DNA of 64,000 nucleotides from Actinomycetales bacterium (lineage in GTDB: Bacteria > Actinomycetota > Actinomycetes > Actinomycetales > Microbacteriaceae): positions 35,316 to 99,315 of the forward strand of contig JAFKEN010000011.1 in the NCBI GenBank assembly GCA_017308515.1. Direction: 5' to 3'. Below are positions 33,617-43,517 of this stretch, one piece after another (position 1 is the first letter of the stretch; each line of letters starts with the position of its first letter). The notes below the pieces were generated by a model. The model had not been told where the DNA came from and made no database searches. It was given only the letters and a program-made list of their open reading frames with translations. A program made the position numbers and the translations under genes.

Positions 33617-34243
33617 CTACTCCCGCACGGCGAGCGACTGCCGCCCGATGACGGAGCCGTTGTGGAAGGTCGCGATCGAGTAGATCTGCTGACCGCTGGG
33701 CTGGCCGCACTGGTAGTCGATCGTGATGCCGCCCACCGGGGGGAGGTCGGTCTGGTACGGCGCCGACTCGGCGGTGTCGGTGCCGACCGCGAAGGTGACG
33801 CTCTCGCCGGTGGTGTTCCAGTTGAAGGTGAGCGGCACCGGGTCGCCGCTCGAGCAATCGACGTTCCGGGTCGACACCGTGTAGCTGACGATCGGCGACG
33901 GCGGCGGGGGAGGCGGCGGGGCCACCGTCTCGGTCGGCGTCGGGGTGGGACTCGGGCTCGCGCTCGGCGTCGCCGAGGGCGTCGGGCTCGGGCTGAGCGA
34001 GGCGGTCGGCGTCGCGGAGGAGGTGGGCACCGGGGCCGGCCCGCGATCGCCGAGCAGCAGGATGAGCAGCACGACGACGACGAGCAGCAGAACCGCTCCG
34101 CCGACGACCAGGGCGATGAGCAGCCCGCGGGAGCGCCCGCGTTCGCGGCGGAGCTCGGTGCCGTCATCCACGGGCGCGAGGCGCTGGGTGGGGGCGTCGC
34201 CCGCGGATTCGGGGAGGCGCTGGGTCGGGGTGTCGTCGCTCAC
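33617..34243 (-). CDS. Membrane-anchored protein with Ser/Pro/Thr stalk, unknown
   Basis: 208 residues from GTG at 34241-34243, which has AGGAG 7 bp upstream; the longer ATG start at 34273 lacks one. The N-terminus has two TQRL motifs (TPTQRLPES and APTQRLAPV) of the kind seen as FHA-recognised phosphothreonine sites on actinobacterial kinases' substrates. One membrane helix follows at about 41-63, then a long SPTPSATP-rich extracellular stalk and a poly-Pro run. The end is a beta-rich domain with two cysteines (DCSSGD and YQCGQP) that may pair. Function unknown. Confidence 0.78.
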   Translation of the reverse strand: MSDDTPTQRLPESAGDAPTQRLAPVDDGTELRRERGRSRGLLIALVVGGAVLLLVVVVLLILLLGDRGPAPVPTSSATPTASLSPSPTPSATPSASPSPTPTPTETVAPPPPPPPSPIVSYTVSTRNVDCSSGDPVPLTFNWNTTGESVTFAVGTDTAESAPYQTDLPPVGGITIDYQCGQPSGQQIYSIATFHNGSVIGRQSLAVRE

Positions 34244-34360
34244 CGGGGCTCCTGATCCGGCCGGGAGCTCCACCGCCCCGGATGCGCTCAGGATAGGGCC
34301 GCCGCCGAGCCCCGCTCAATGGTCAGGCAGGGCGTCGACGACCCGAGCCGAAGAATGAGC

Positions 34361-34396
34361 TTGTTCTAATGTAACTAGAACAATAGGATGGCGGCG
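34361..34396 (+). promoter_or_regulatory. GntR operator embedded in a leaderless promoter
   Basis: A perfect palindrome TTGTTCTA-N7-TAGAACAA spans 34361-34383. Its left arm contains a -35-like TTGTTC (34361-34366), 17 bp later TAGGAT (34384-34389) is the -10, and the GTG start follows after 6 nt, where transcription should begin. Repressor binding would cover the whole promoter. Confidence 0.8.
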
Positions 34397-34749
34397 TGCT
34401 CACCCGGATCGACCCCTCCTCGCCGCAGCCGCTCTTCGAGCAGCTCGCGGCCTCGGTGCGCGGCGAACTCGCGCGCGGCGCGCTCCGCCCGGGCGACCGG
34501 TTGCCGGCGGCCCGCGAGCTCGCGGCCTCGCTCGACATCAACCTGCACACCGTCCTGAAGGCCTATCAGCTGCTCCGCGACGAGGGGCTCCTCGAGATGC
34601 GCCGCGGCCGCGGCGCGATCGTGACCGCCGAGGGGCGCATCGATCCCGAGCTGGTCCGCGGCGTCCGCGAGCTCGTCGCCAGCGCGCGCCGCCTCGGAGT
34701 CGCCCCCGCCACGCTCGTCGCACTCGTCCGAGAGGAATCCCAGTCATGA
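34396..34749 (+). CDS. GntR family regulator (YtrA-like)
   Basis: 117 residues, essentially a winged helix with a short C-terminal dimer helix, which defines the YtrA subgroup. DNA-binding features: QPLFEQLAASVRGELARGAL, then GDRLPAARELAASLDINLHTVLKAYQLL (recognition helix), then the wing with MRRGRGAIV. Such proteins regulate neighbouring membrane proteins. The GTG start coincides with the predicted transcription start, so the mRNA would be leaderless. The next gene overlaps by ATGA. Confidence 0.92.
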   Translation: MLTRIDPSSPQPLFEQLAASVRGELARGALRPGDRLPAARELAASLDINLHTVLKAYQLLRDEGLLEMRRGRGAIVTAEGRIDPELVRGVRELVASARRLGVAPATLVALVREESQS

Positions 34750-35729
34750 CCCGTCCGTCCACACTCACCGTCGGGCTCGCGGTGCCCATCGCGTTCACCG
34801 TCCTCGGGGTCGCCGCGACCGCGGTGCTCGCTTCCCGTGCCCCCGCCGAGATCGCCCTGCACTGGGGTGCCGACGGGCGGCCCGACGGATTCGGGGCCCC
34901 CGCGCTCCTCGTCGTCCTGGTCGCCGTTCTCGGGGTCGGGTTGAGCGCGCTCTTCGGGGCGCTTCTGGTTGCCACGGTGCGCGATCCCTGGTCGCCGTCG
35001 ATCTGGCACAAGATCCTCGCGGCGGCCTCGAGCGGTGCGACGGCGCTCGTCGCGACGATCGGCGTCTGGACCCTCGCGAGCCAGCTCGAACCGGGCGCCG
35101 ACCCGTCGATCGCCGTGGGTATGGGCTCGTCCTTCGCGGCCGGCGCCGTCGTCGGCGTGGTCTCCTGGTTCCTGCAGCCGCGTGCGGTGCGCGCCACCGG
35201 GTCGGCGACGTCGTCGGCCGCGCCGCTCGAGCTCCGCCCCGACGAGCGCGCGGTCTGGGTCGGCGTCGCCCGCGCCGCGACGCCGACGGTGGCCGTGCTC
35301 ACCCTCGCGCTGCTGATCGTGCTCGGGCTGTGCGCGGGGATCGTCGCCTTCAGCGGGCCGGCCGCCTGGCCGTTCCTGTTGGTGCCGCTCCTCATCGCCA
35401 TCCTCATGGCGGCGTTCGCGCGGTTCACCGTGCGCATCGACGAGTCGGGCGTCGTGGTGCGCGGTGGGCTCGGGCTGCCGAGCTGGACGATCCGCGCCGT
35501 CGACGTCGCCTCGACCGCCGCGACCCGCGTGGAGGCGCTCTCCGACTTCGGCGGCTGGGGCGTCCGGTTCGGAACCGGGCGGCGCACCGGGGTCGTGACC
35601 CGGTCGGGCGAGGCGCTCGAGATCCGGCGCCGCTCCGGGCGCGCGCTCGTCGTCACGATCGACGACGCCGAGACCGCGGCGGCGCTGCTCGTCGCCTACG
35701 CCGCACGCGCCGGCGCCGACCCGTCGTAG
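34746..35729 (+). CDS. DUF1648-containing membrane protein
   Basis: 327 residues. The DUF1648 signature IALHWGADGRPDGFG follows the first membrane helix; about six helices in all (two after the signature, then two at about 180-225). A beta-rich cytosolic C-terminal part (VRIDESGVVVRGGLG, then TRSGEALEIRRRSG) resembles a PH-like domain. In Firmicutes and actinobacteria this type is paired with YtrA-like regulators and responds to cell-envelope stress; the pairing is seen here as a coupled operon. The exact role is not known. Confidence 0.85.
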   Translation: MTRPSTLTVGLAVPIAFTVLGVAATAVLASRAPAEIALHWGADGRPDGFGAPALLVVLVAVLGVGLSALFGALLVATVRDPWSPSIWHKILAAASSGATALVATIGVWTLASQLEPGADPSIAVGMGSSFAAGAVVGVVSWFLQPRAVRATGSATSSAAPLELRPDERAVWVGVARAATPTVAVLTLALLIVLGLCAGIVAFSGPAAWPFLLVPLLIAILMAAFARFTVRIDESGVVVRGGLGLPSWTIRAVDVASTAATRVEALSDFGGWGVRFGTGRRTGVVTRSGEALEIRRRSGRALVVTIDDAETAAALLVAYAARAGADPS

Positions 35730-35734
35730 ACTGC

Positions 35735-35905
35735 TGCCACCGACATCGATCCGGCCATCACCGGGGAGTCGCGGGAAGAACGCCTCGGCGACGGGGCCGG
35801 TAGAACCCGCCGGGCAGCCCGTCACAGCGAGCAAGGAGCGGTCGACCGCGCGCGGTCGGCAAGCGAGGTGGTACCGCGGTCCGCGCCGAATCCGGCGGGG
35901 GTCGT
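35735..35905 (+). promoter_or_regulatory. T-box riboswitch for ileS (translational, Ile specifier)
   Basis: The leader contains the T-box core AGGTGGTACCGCGG at 35866-35879, whose UGGU pairs with the 3' end of uncharged tRNA. A candidate specifier ATC at 35757-35759 sits in CCGGCCATCACCGGGGAG, the short Stem I form known from actinobacterial ileS leaders. The following GTCCTCG can pair with CGAGGTGG. No T-rich terminator is present, so control of the ribosome site is expected: low charged tRNA-Ile opens ileS translation. Confidence 0.9.
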
Positions 35906-35947
35906 CCTCGTGGTCAGTGATCGCGACGGCCCGGAGACACACCGCCC

Positions 35948-38900
35948 ATGACCTACCCGCTCAGCTCCGCATCCGGTGCCGCGAGCGTTCCCGCGAACCC
36001 GAGCTTCCCGGCGATCGAGACCGGGGTGCTCGCCTTCTGGAAGGGCGACGACACCTTCCGCGCCTCCGTCGAGAACCGCGCCGGATGCCCGGAGTGGGTC
36101 TTCTACGACGGGCCGCCCTTCGCGAACGGCCTGCCGCACTACGGGCACCTGCTCACCGGGTACGCGAAGGATCTGTTCCCGCGCTTCCAGACCATGCGCG
36201 GCAAGCAGGTGCACCGCCGCTTCGGGTGGGACACCCACGGCCTTCCCGCCGAGCTCGAGGCGATGCGTCAGCTCGGCATCACCACGAAGGACGAGATCGA
36301 GGCGATGGGGGTCGCGGCCTTCAACGCCGAGGCGCGCGCGAGCGTGCTGCGCTACACCCGCGAATGGCAGGACTACGTCACCCGCCAGGCGCGCTGGGTC
36401 GACTTCGAGAACGACTACAAGACCCTCGACGTGACCTTCATGGAGAGCGTCATCTGGGCGTTCAAGGAGCTTCACGGCAAGGGCCTCGCCTACGAGGGCT
36501 TCCGCGTGCTGCCGTACTGCTGGAACGACGAGACCCCGCTCAGCAACCACGAGCTGCGGATGGACGACGACGTCTACCAGCAGCGCCAGGACCAGTCGGT
36601 GACCGTGACCTTCCCCCTCGTGGGAGAGCGTGCGGAGGTGCGGGGCCTCACCGGCGTGCTGGCCCTCGCGTGGACGACGACCCCGTGGACCCTGCCGACC
36701 AACGCCGCGCTCGCCGTCGGTCCCGAGATCGAGTACTCGGTGATCCCCGCCGGTCTCGCCGCCGCCGACGCGGAGCTGCCGCAGCAGTTCCTGCTCGCGA
36801 CCGACACGATCGGCTCCTACCTCGCCGAGCTCGGCTACGAGAGTGTCGAGGCGGCGCTCGCCGCGCGCGTGCGCACCGTCACGGGCGCCGAGCTCGCCGA
36901 CGTGCACTACGACCGGCTGTGGGACCACTACGCCGAGGCCGAGGGCATGGGCGACGCGTGGCGCGTGCTCGTGGCCGACTACGTCGCGACCGGCGAGGGC
37001 ACCGGCATCGTGCACCAGGCGCCCGCCTACGGCGAGGACGACCAGGTGACCTGCGCCGCCGCGGGCATCCCCGTGATCCTCTCGCTCGACGACGGCGGGC
37101 GGTTCCTGCCGAGCGTGCCCGAGGTCGCCGGCGAGCTCTGGAGCGACGCGAACTCGACCCTCATCAAGCTGCTCAAGGCGAACGGACGGCTGTTCCAGCA
37201 GAAGTCGTACCTGCACAGCTACCCGCACTGCTGGCGCTGCCGCCGACCGCTCATCTACAAGGCGGTCTCGAGCTGGTTCGTGCGCGTGACCGACTACAAG
37301 CCCGAGATGCTCGAGCTCAACGAGCAGATCACCTGGGTTCCCGAGAACGTCAAGCACGGTCAGTTCGGCAAGTGGCTCGAGAACGCGCGCGACTGGTCGA
37401 TCAGCCGCAACCGGTTCTGGGGCAGCCCCATCCCGGTGTGGAAGAGCGACGACCCCGCCTTCCCGCGCGTCGACGTCTACGGCTCGCTCGCCGAGCTCGA
37501 GGCCGACTTCGGCACCCTGCCGCGCAACGCCGAGGGCGAGGTGGATCTGCACCGCCCCTTCATCGACGAGCTCACCCGTCCGAACCCCGACGATCCGAGC
37601 GGGCGCTCGACCATGCGGCGCATCCCCGACGTGCTCGACGTCTGGTTCGACTCCGGGTCGATGCCCTTCGCGCAGGTGCACTACCCGTTCGAGAACAAGG
37701 ACTGGTTCGACGGCACCCCGGGCCCCGACGGCGAGGTGCAGGAGCGGCACAACCCGGCCGACTTCATCGTCGAGTACATCGGTCAGACCCGCGGCTGGTT
37801 CTACACGATGCACGCGCTCGCGACGCCGCTGTTCGGCCGGCCCGCCTACTCGAGCGTGCTGAGCCACGGCATCGTGCTCGGCAACGACGGCCAGAAGATG
37901 TCGAAGTCGCTGCGCAACTACCCCGACGTCTCCGAGGTCTTCGACCGCGACGGCTCCGATGCGATGCGCTGGTTCCTGATGGCCGGCTCGGTGATCCGCG
38001 GCGGCAACCTCGCGGTCACGGAAGAGGGCATCCGCCAGGGGGTGCGGGAGTTCCTGCTGCCGCTGTGGAGCAGCTGGTATTTCTTCAGCCTCTACGCGAA
38101 CACGGCGACGCCGGGCGGCTACGAGGCCCTCCGGCGCACGGACTCGCCGCACCTGCTCGACCGCTACCTGCTCGCCAAGACCCGCGACCTGGTCGAGGCG
38201 GTGACCGGCCATCTCGAGGCGCTCGACAGCCCGCTCGCCGCCGCCGAGCTGCGCGACTTCGCCGACGTGCTCACCAACTGGTACGTGCGTCGCAGCCGCG
38301 ACCGGTTCTGGGCGGGGGAGCGCGCGGCGCACGACGTCGCCGTCGTCGCGGGATCCGAGCCGGCCCCCGGCGACTGGCGCGACGCCTTCGACACCCTCTT
38401 CACGGTGCTCGAGACGGTGTGCCGCGTCGCGGCCCCGCTCGCTCCGCTCGTGACGGAGGAGATCTGGAAGGGCCTCACCGGAGGCCGCAGCGTGCACCTG
38501 GAGGACTGGCCCGACGCGGCCGAGTTCCCCTCCGACGACGCGCTCGTCGCCGCGATGGACCGGGTGCGCGAGATCGCCTCGTCGGCGCTCGCGCTGCGCA
38601 AGGCGCGGCAGCTGCGCGTGCGCCTGCCGCTCGCGCGGCTCACGGTGGTCGCCGACGACCGGGCCGCCCTCGGGGAGTTCACCGCGATCCTCCTCGAGGA
38701 GCTGAACGTCAAGACGGTCGAGCTGCCGCCGCTCGGCGAGTCGAGCCTCGCCGACTTCGGGATCACGCGGCGCCTGAGCGTCAACGCGCGCGCCGCCGGC
38801 CCGCGGCTGGGCAAGGGCGTGCAGGACGCGATCCGCGCCGCGAAGGCCGGCGACTGGACGGTCGACGGCGAGCAGGTCTCGGTCGCCGGGGTGCCGCTCG

Positions 38901-39265
38901 AACCGGGCGAGTACGAGCTGGTGCTCGAATCGACCGATCCGGATGCCGCGATCGCCTTCCTGCCCGGCGGCGGCTTCGTCGTGCTCGACGCCGCCGTCAC
39001 GCCCGAACTGGAGGCCGAGGGCCTCGCCCGCGATATCGTGCGCGTCGTGCAGCAGGCGCGCAAGGACGCGGGACTCGACGTCGGCGACCGCATCGCGCTC
39101 GCGATCGAGGGCGATGCCGCCGCGCTCGCCGCGATCGGCGCGCACGCCGGGCTGATCCGCTCCGAGACCCTCGCGACCTCGCTCGAGACCCGCGAGGGCG
39201 CGCCCTCCGACGGCACCCAGGTGGGTGCGGGATCCTCGGTCGCGGTGACGGTGGAGAAGGCATGA
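35948..39265 (+). CDS. ileS: Isoleucyl-tRNA synthetase
   Basis: 1105 residues, the long eukaryote-like type of IleRS. The HIGH box is [11 protein letters not shown] (HYGH at 64-67) and KMSKS is in [11 protein letters not shown] near residue 650. [14 protein letters not shown] lies in the editing domain. Zinc-type cysteines appear at HCWRCRRPL. It charges tRNA-Ile; this type is often tolerant to mupirocin, which is family knowledge and not tested here. It is preceded by a T-box and overlaps folC by 4 bp, so charging status also affects the folate gene. Confidence 0.98.
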   Translation: MTYPLSSASGAASVPANPSFPAIETGVLAFWKGDDTFRASVENRAGCPEWVFYDGPPFANGLPHYGHLLTGYAKDLFPRFQTMRGKQVHRRFGWDTHGLPAELEAMRQLGITTKDEIEAMGVAAFNAEARASVLRYTREWQDYVTRQARWVDFENDYKTLDVTFMESVIWAFKELHGKGLAYEGFRVLPYCWNDETPLSNHELRMDDDVYQQRQDQSVTVTFPLVGERAEVRGLTGVLALAWTTTPWTLPTNAALAVGPEIEYSVIPAGLAAADAELPQQFLLATDTIGSYLAELGYESVEAALAARVRTVTGAELADVHYDRLWDHYAEAEGMGDAWRVLVADYVATGEGTGIVHQAPAYGEDDQVTCAAAGIPVILSLDDGGRFLPSVPEVAGELWSDANSTLIKLLKANGRLFQQKSYLHSYPHCWRCRRPLIYKAVSSWFVRVTDYKPEMLELNEQITWVPENVKHGQFGKWLENARDWSISRNRFWGSPIPVWKSDDPAFPRVDVYGSLAELEADFGTLPRNAEGEVDLHRPFIDELTRPNPDDPSGRSTMRRIPDVLDVWFDSGSMPFAQVHYPFENKDWFDGTPGPDGEVQERHNPADFIVEYIGQTRGWFYTMHALATPLFGRPAYSSVLSHGIVLGNDGQKMSKSLRNYPDVSEVFDRDGSDAMRWFLMAGSVIRGGNLAVTEEGIRQGVREFLLPLWSSWYFFSLYANTATPGGYEALRRTDSPHLLDRYLLAKTRDLVEAVTGHLEALDSPLAAAELRDFADVLTNWYVRRSRDRFWAGERAAHDVAVVAGSEPAPGDWRDAFDTLFTVLETVCRVAAPLAPLVTEEIWKGLTGGRSVHLEDWPDAAEFPSDDALVAAMDRVREIASSALALRKARQLRVRLPLARLTVVADDRAALGEFTAILLEELNVKTVELPPLGESSLADFGITRRLSVNARAAGPRLGKGVQDAIRAAKAGDWTVDGEQVSVAGVPLEPGEYELVLESTDPDAAIAFLPGGGFVVLDAAVTPELEAEGLARDIVRVVQQARKDAGLDVGDRIALAIEGDAAALAAIGAHAGLIRSETLATSLETREGAPSDGTQVGAGSSVAVTVEKA

Positions 39266-40632
39266 GCGACGACGGATTCGACGACGGCGGCGCCTTCGCC
39301 GAGGACGCGGCGCGCGTCGCGGCCGAGCTGTTCGCCCGCATCGGCGAGCAGAATCCGCAGCCGCGGCTCGAGCCGACCCGGCGCGCCGTCGAGCTGCTGG
39401 GCGACCCGCACCGCTCCGCGCCCGTCGTGCATCTCACCGGCACCAACGGCAAGACCTCGACCGCGCGCATGGTCGAGTCCCTGCTGCGCGCCTCCGGGCT
39501 GCGCACGGGGCTGCTGACGAGTCCCCACCTGGTGCGCATCAACGAGCGGATCGTGATCGACGGCGAGCCCGTCAGCGACGAGGCGCTCGTGCGCAACTGG
39601 GACGACATCCAGCCCTACCTCGCGATGGTCGACACCGAGCTGGAGGGCGCGGGGGAGCTGCCGCTCACCTACTTCGAGGCCCTCACGGTGCTCGCCTTCG
39701 CGGTCTTCGCCGACGCGCCCGTCGACGTCATGGTGCTCGAGGTCGGCATGGGCGGCGAGTGGGATTCCACGAACGTCGCCGACGGGCAGGTCGCGGTCTT
39801 CACCCCGATCGCCCTCGACCACCAGAAGCGCCTGGGCGACACGGTCGCCGAGATCGCCCGCACCAAGGCCGGCATCATCAAGCCCTCGGCGCGCGTGGTG
39901 AGCGCGATCCAGAGCATCGACGCGCTCGACGAGCTGAGCCGCGCGGCGGAGCTCGACGAGGCGGTGCTCGCCGTCGAGCGGCGCGACTTCGCCGTCGAGT
40001 CGACGACCGTCGCGGTGGGCGGCCAGCTCATCGACCTGCGCGGGATCGCCGGCCGGTACCCCGGCGTGTTCCTCCCGCTCTACGGCGATCACCAGGCGCA
40101 GAACGCCGCCGTCGCCGTGGCGGCGGTGGAGTCGTTCCTCGGCGGAGCGGAGCGCCCGCTCGACCCCGACGTCGTCGCGGAGGGCCTCGGCACGGCGACC
40201 TCCCCCGGTCGGCTGCAGCTCATCGGCGTCGAGCCGACCGTGCTCGTCGACGCGGCCCACAACCCGCACGGCGCCCGTTCGCTCGCCGCGGCGCTCGCGG
40301 AGTACTTCGAGTTCGACGAGGTCGGCCTCGTGCTCGCGGTGCTCGAGGACAAGGACGCCCAGGGCATCGTCGAAGAGCTCGCCCCGGTGGCCACGCGGAT
40401 TCTCGTGACCCGCTCGAGCTCCGACCGCGCGATCCCGGTCGACGACCTCGCCGCGATCGCGCGGCACGTGGCCGGCCCGGACGCCGTCCAGGCCCACGAC
40501 GACCTCACGGCGGCGCTCGACGCGGCGCGCGGCTGGGCGCTCGCGGGCGAGAAGCGCGCCGTCGTCGTCGCCGGCTCGATCACCCTCGTCGGTGACGCGA
40601 TCGCGCTCGCCGCGGCGGAGGGCTGGAAGTGA
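39262..40632 (+). CDS. folC: Folylpolyglutamate / dihydrofolate synthase
   Basis: 456 residues. The Mur-ligase fold is shown by the P-loop GTNGKTS (60-66), the [12 protein letters not shown] stretch, the [11 protein letters not shown] segment, a [11 protein letters not shown] box and the C-terminal DAAHNPHGA. It adds glutamate to folates in the cytosol, and some members also make dihydrofolate from dihydropteroate. The start overlaps the ileS stop and the end overlaps the DUF4233 gene, forming one operon through ndk. Confidence 0.95.
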   Translation: MSDDGFDDGGAFAEDAARVAAELFARIGEQNPQPRLEPTRRAVELLGDPHRSAPVVHLTGTNGKTSTARMVESLLRASGLRTGLLTSPHLVRINERIVIDGEPVSDEALVRNWDDIQPYLAMVDTELEGAGELPLTYFEALTVLAFAVFADAPVDVMVLEVGMGGEWDSTNVADGQVAVFTPIALDHQKRLGDTVAEIARTKAGIIKPSARVVSAIQSIDALDELSRAAELDEAVLAVERRDFAVESTTVAVGGQLIDLRGIAGRYPGVFLPLYGDHQAQNAAVAVAAVESFLGGAERPLDPDVVAEGLGTATSPGRLQLIGVEPTVLVDAAHNPHGARSLAAALAEYFEFDEVGLVLAVLEDKDAQGIVEELAPVATRILVTRSSSDRAIPVDDLAAIARHVAGPDAVQAHDDLTAALDAARGWALAGEKRAVVVAGSITLVGDAIALAAAEGWK

Positions 40633-41081
40633 GCGGCGCCGAGGGCGGGGGAGGCCTCCCCACAGGACCCTGCGAGCCCGGTGCGCGCCCGGCGCGCGGC
40701 CCGCTCGCCTCGCTGCTGGCGATCGCGCTCGGACTCGAGGCGGCCGTGCTGTTCTTCGCCACGCTCGTCGCGTTCGGCCTGCGCGTCGTGGACCCGGTGC
40801 TCGCGCTCGTCGGCGGCGCGGCGCTGCTGCTCGTCTTCGTGCTCGTCGCGGGCGCCCAGCGCTGGCGCGCCGGTGTGATCGCGGGAGGCGTGCTGCAGGT
40901 GGTGCTCATCGCCACCGGAGCACTGATGCCGGTGATGTTCCTCGTCGGCGGCGGATTCGCCGCGCTGTGGCTGTGGTGCCTGGTGCGCGGCCGCCGACTC
41001 GAGACCCAGAGGGCCGCGGTCCTCGCCGCGGCGGCCGACCCGGCCGTCGACGACCACCCGACCGAGAGGGAGACCCCGTGA
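40629..41081 (+). CDS. DUF4233 membrane protein
   Basis: 150 residues from a GTG that overlaps the folC stop. Four membrane helices with short loops (SLLAIALGLEAAVLFFATLVAF, PVLALVGGAALLLVFVLV, and two more), then an acidic tail. The folC-DUF4233-ndk order is conserved across actinobacteria, which is why the family name can be given. Its biochemical role is not known. It overlaps ndk by 4 bp. Confidence 0.9.
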   Translation: MSGAEGGGGLPTGPCEPGARPARGPLASLLAIALGLEAAVLFFATLVAFGLRVVDPVLALVGGAALLLVFVLVAGAQRWRAGVIAGGVLQVVLIATGALMPVMFLVGGGFAALWLWCLVRGRRLETQRAAVLAAAADPAVDDHPTERETP

Positions 41082-41497
41082 CCGACATCCAGGAGACGCT
41101 CGTGCTCGTGAAGCCCGACGGCGTCGCGCGCAACCTGACCGGCGAGATCTTGCGCCGCATCGAGGCGAAGGGCTACCAGCTCGTCGACCTGAAGATGCTG
41201 CAGGCCGACCGCGAGCTGCTCGCGCGGCACTACGCCGAGCACGAGGGCAAGCCCTTCTACGAGCCGCTCGTCGAGTTCATGGAGTCGGGTCCGATCGTCG
41301 CGGTGCGCGTCGCCGGCCAGCGCGTCATCGAGGGGTTCCGCTCGCTCGCCGGCGCGACCGACCCGACCGTCGCCGCGCCCGGCACGATCCGCGGCGACCT
41401 CGCGCGCGACTGGGGCCTCGCGGTGCAGCAGAACCTCGTGCACGGCTCCGACTCGCCCGAGTCGGCCGCGCGCGAGCTCGCGCTCTGGTTCGGCTGA
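41078..41497 (+). CDS. ndk: Nucleoside diphosphate kinase
   Basis: 139 residues, standard length. LVLVKPDGVARNLTGEI forms the N-terminal strand and nucleotide loop, and the catalytic His122 lies in NLVHGSDS, the family signature. It moves the gamma-phosphate from ATP to other nucleoside diphosphates through a phospho-His. It ends the T-box operon and is followed by a strong hairpin. Confidence 0.98.
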   Translation: MTDIQETLVLVKPDGVARNLTGEILRRIEAKGYQLVDLKMLQADRELLARHYAEHEGKPFYEPLVEFMESGPIVAVRVAGQRVIEGFRSLAGATDPTVAAPGTIRGDLARDWGLAVQQNLVHGSDSPESAARELALWFG

Positions 41498-41508
41498 GCC
41501 GCTGCCGC

Positions 41509-41533
41509 GGTCGGGCGGGTGACCCGCCCGACC
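41509..41533. terminator. Terminator hairpin after ndk
   Basis: GGTCGGGCGGG pairs perfectly with CCCGCCCGACC over 11 bp with a TGA loop. It separates ndk from the convergent thioredoxin-domain gene and may serve both. Confidence 0.75.
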
Positions 41534-41540
41534 GGCGCGG

Positions 41541-42416
41541 TCAGTTCGCCGGCATGTGCTCCTGCAGGAACGTCGAGAACGCCGCCGGGTCGTTGACCGC
41601 GCCGTTGTAGCGGTCGCCGTTCACGAGCACCGTCGGGGTGCCGAAGCCGCCGCTCGACGGGTTGACGAGCGCGGGGTCGTTCACCGCGCGCTGGGTCGCC
41701 GCGTCGATGAAGCCGCCGAAGGTGTTCCCGCGGATGCAGGTGGCGATGTTCGGATTATCGCCGACCGCTCCCTGCACGAGATCGACCAGCTGCCCGTCGG
41801 TGAGGCCCGAGGTGCCCTCCGCCGGCTGGTTGGCGAACAGCACGCCCTGCGCGTCAAGGAACTTGTCGGGCGCGTACTGCGCGACGCAGGCCATCGCATT
41901 GCCCGAGCGGGTGGAGTAGTTGGTGCCCTGCGAATTGCGGTTGAGGATCGCGACGGGGTGCACCTCGAGCGAGGCCTGGCCCGCCGAGACGAGCGCCTCG
42001 ATCGCGTGGCCGTTGGTCTGCTCGAAGGCGTTGCAGACCGGGCAGAAGTAGTCGACGTAGGTGACGATGTGCAGCGGCGCGTCGAGCGTCGCGTCGTCGG
42101 TGGGCACGGGATCCTCGCCCGGCTGCAGCGCCGGCGTGCTGACGGCGGTGATCTCGCCGTTCGAGCCGGTCAGCACGATGCCCTCGCTGATCATGTTCGC
42201 GGGGCCGGCCGTCGTCGCCGCCTCGCCGCCGCGGGTCGCGCCCCAGATGCTGATGCCGATGAGCGCGGCCACCAGGACGATCGCGAGGGTCACGCCGCCG
42301 CGCACGAGGATCTTCGTGCGCGTCTCGCGGCGCTTCTGCTGCTCGCGGGCGACGCGGGCCGCCTCTCGGGCCGCCTCGCGGCGGGCGTTCTTCGTCGTGC
42401 GGGGTTCGTTGGTCAC
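41541..42416 (-). CDS. DsbA/thioredoxin-fold oxidoreductase, membrane-anchored
   Basis: 291 residues. A very basic cytosolic N-terminus (coiled-coil-like REAAREAARVAREQQKRRE) precedes one membrane helix at about 37-59; the rest faces outward. The active site FCPVC (Cys125, Cys128) begins a DsbA-like domain with a helical insertion. The cis-Pro loop GTPTVLVNG is near the end, and two further cysteines (MACVAQ and ATCIRG) could pair. It should introduce disulfides in exported proteins and be re-oxidised by the VKOR protein encoded just upstream on the same strand. Confidence 0.93.
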   Translation of the reverse strand: MTNEPRTTKNARREAAREAARVAREQQKRRETRTKILVRGGVTLAIVLVAALIGISIWGATRGGEAATTAGPANMISEGIVLTGSNGEITAVSTPALQPGEDPVPTDDATLDAPLHIVTYVDYFCPVCNAFEQTNGHAIEALVSAGQASLEVHPVAILNRNSQGTNYSTRSGNAMACVAQYAPDKFLDAQGVLFANQPAEGTSGLTDGQLVDLVQGAVGDNPNIATCIRGNTFGGFIDAATQRAVNDPALVNPSSGGFGTPTVLVNGDRYNGAVNDPAAFSTFLQEHMPAN

Positions 42417-42522
42417 GGGCCGTCGATCCTCAGAAGTGGGGGCAGGAGAGCGGGGCGAGTCTACTGAACCGCGTCCGTGAGCCCGCCGAGTGCGAGCCGT
42501 GCGTCCGCGATCCCGATCGGGA

Positions 42523-43116
42523 TCAGAGGTAGCTGAGCCAGTCGAGCCGCAGCTGCGCGAGCACCGCGACGACGAGGTAGAGCACGACCGTGATCGGCAC
42601 GATCCAGGAGAGCACGAAGCGCCCGACCCCCCGGCCGCCGCCGTAGACGCCCTCCGCGAGGTTGCGGGCGGTGACCGCCAGGAACATCGGGATCGTCACC
42701 GACCAGACGAGCATGCACCAGGGGCACAGGGTGCCCAGGAAGTAGATGCTCGTGGTGATCAGGAACACCACGAAGGCCAGCGCGCCCAGCAGCCCGAGGT
42801 TGAAGGCGATCCAGAACCAGCGGGCGAACCGTGCGCCGGCCAGGAGCGCGACGCCGACCGCGATCGGGGCGACGAAGGCGCCGAGCCCGATGAGCGAGTT
42901 GGGGAACCCGAACAGCGAGCCCTGCCAGGAGTCGAGGTTCTTGCCGCAGGTGACGAGCAGGTTGAAGTTGCAGTCGAGTTCGGCGCTCGGATCCGCGAGC
43001 AGGCGCAGCTTGTCGATCGTCAGCGAGAACGCGGCCCACTCGCCGAGAGCGCCGCCGACGATGAGGAAGAGGGCGAGGATCCAGGGGCGCCGCTGAGCGC
43101 TCGTCACGTCGGTCAC
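42523..43116 (-). CDS. Vitamin K epoxide reductase family protein
   Basis: 197 residues from GTG at 43114-43116, with about five membrane helices. The loop cysteines Cys49 and Cys57 (DCNFNLLVTCG) and the membrane CPWC pair (Cys131, Cys134) form the relay that passes electrons from DsbA-like partners to quinone. FGFPNSLIGL is the usual conserved stretch. In actinobacteria it replaces DsbB. It lies 107 bp upstream of its likely partner. The longer open frame before the GTG is Arg-rich and rejected. Confidence 0.93.
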   Translation of the reverse strand: MTDVTSAQRRPWILALFLIVGGALGEWAAFSLTIDKLRLLADPSAELDCNFNLLVTCGKNLDSWQGSLFGFPNSLIGLGAFVAPIAVGVALLAGARFARWFWIAFNLGLLGALAFVVFLITTSIYFLGTLCPWCMLVWSVTIPMFLAVTARNLAEGVYGGGRGVGRFVLSWIVPITVVLYLVVAVLAQLRLDWLSYL

Positions 43117-43517
43117 CGGCCCAGCATCGCACAGCGCGCCGGAGCGGATGCCGGGTCCTAGGTCCCGCCGTGCGATACTGACAGCACGTCGGATCGGGCC
43201 GCGCCCGGCTCGACGTGCATCAGGCTTACCGGGCACCTCGGTCGACACCGAGACCTCCGGGCCGTGGCCGCAGGATCGCAGAGGTCCGCGCCGCGTCGGA
43301 TAGTCAGCTCCGAGAGCGTCGTGAGAGGGCGCTCGGCGCCGAGGGCGCCGTGCCGTGACAGGGCGCGACGCACGAGCGGCGCAGGCGGTCCGCCGACCCC
43401 CGCTGGAGGCGGAGCGGATCGTCACCACGACAGGTTTTCGGGAGCGGCCAGGCCGCCTCCCGGCAGAGAGTTCCCGGCGGGCGGCGCGGCCCCCTCCGGT
43501 CGAGGAGTGCACCAGCG
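43117..43517 (+). other. Non-coding stretch, probable rne promoter and leader
   Basis: About 400 bp between the VKOR start and rne contains no convincing gene. GATACT at 43175-43180 is a possible -10. Downstream are several GC-rich inverted repeats, for example around GGCGCTCGGCGCCGAGGGCGCC near 43328. CGAGGAG precedes the rne ATG. A long structured leader would match the autoregulated 5' UTR known for RNase E in other bacteria, but no conserved element can be named. Confidence 0.5.

Noticed and set aside
35822..39145. Very long leftward open frame opposite ileS
   Set aside because: It is an antisense shadow produced by high third-position GC. The plus strand encodes an intact IleRS with all motifs; the leftward product is Arg/His/Val-rich without domain features.
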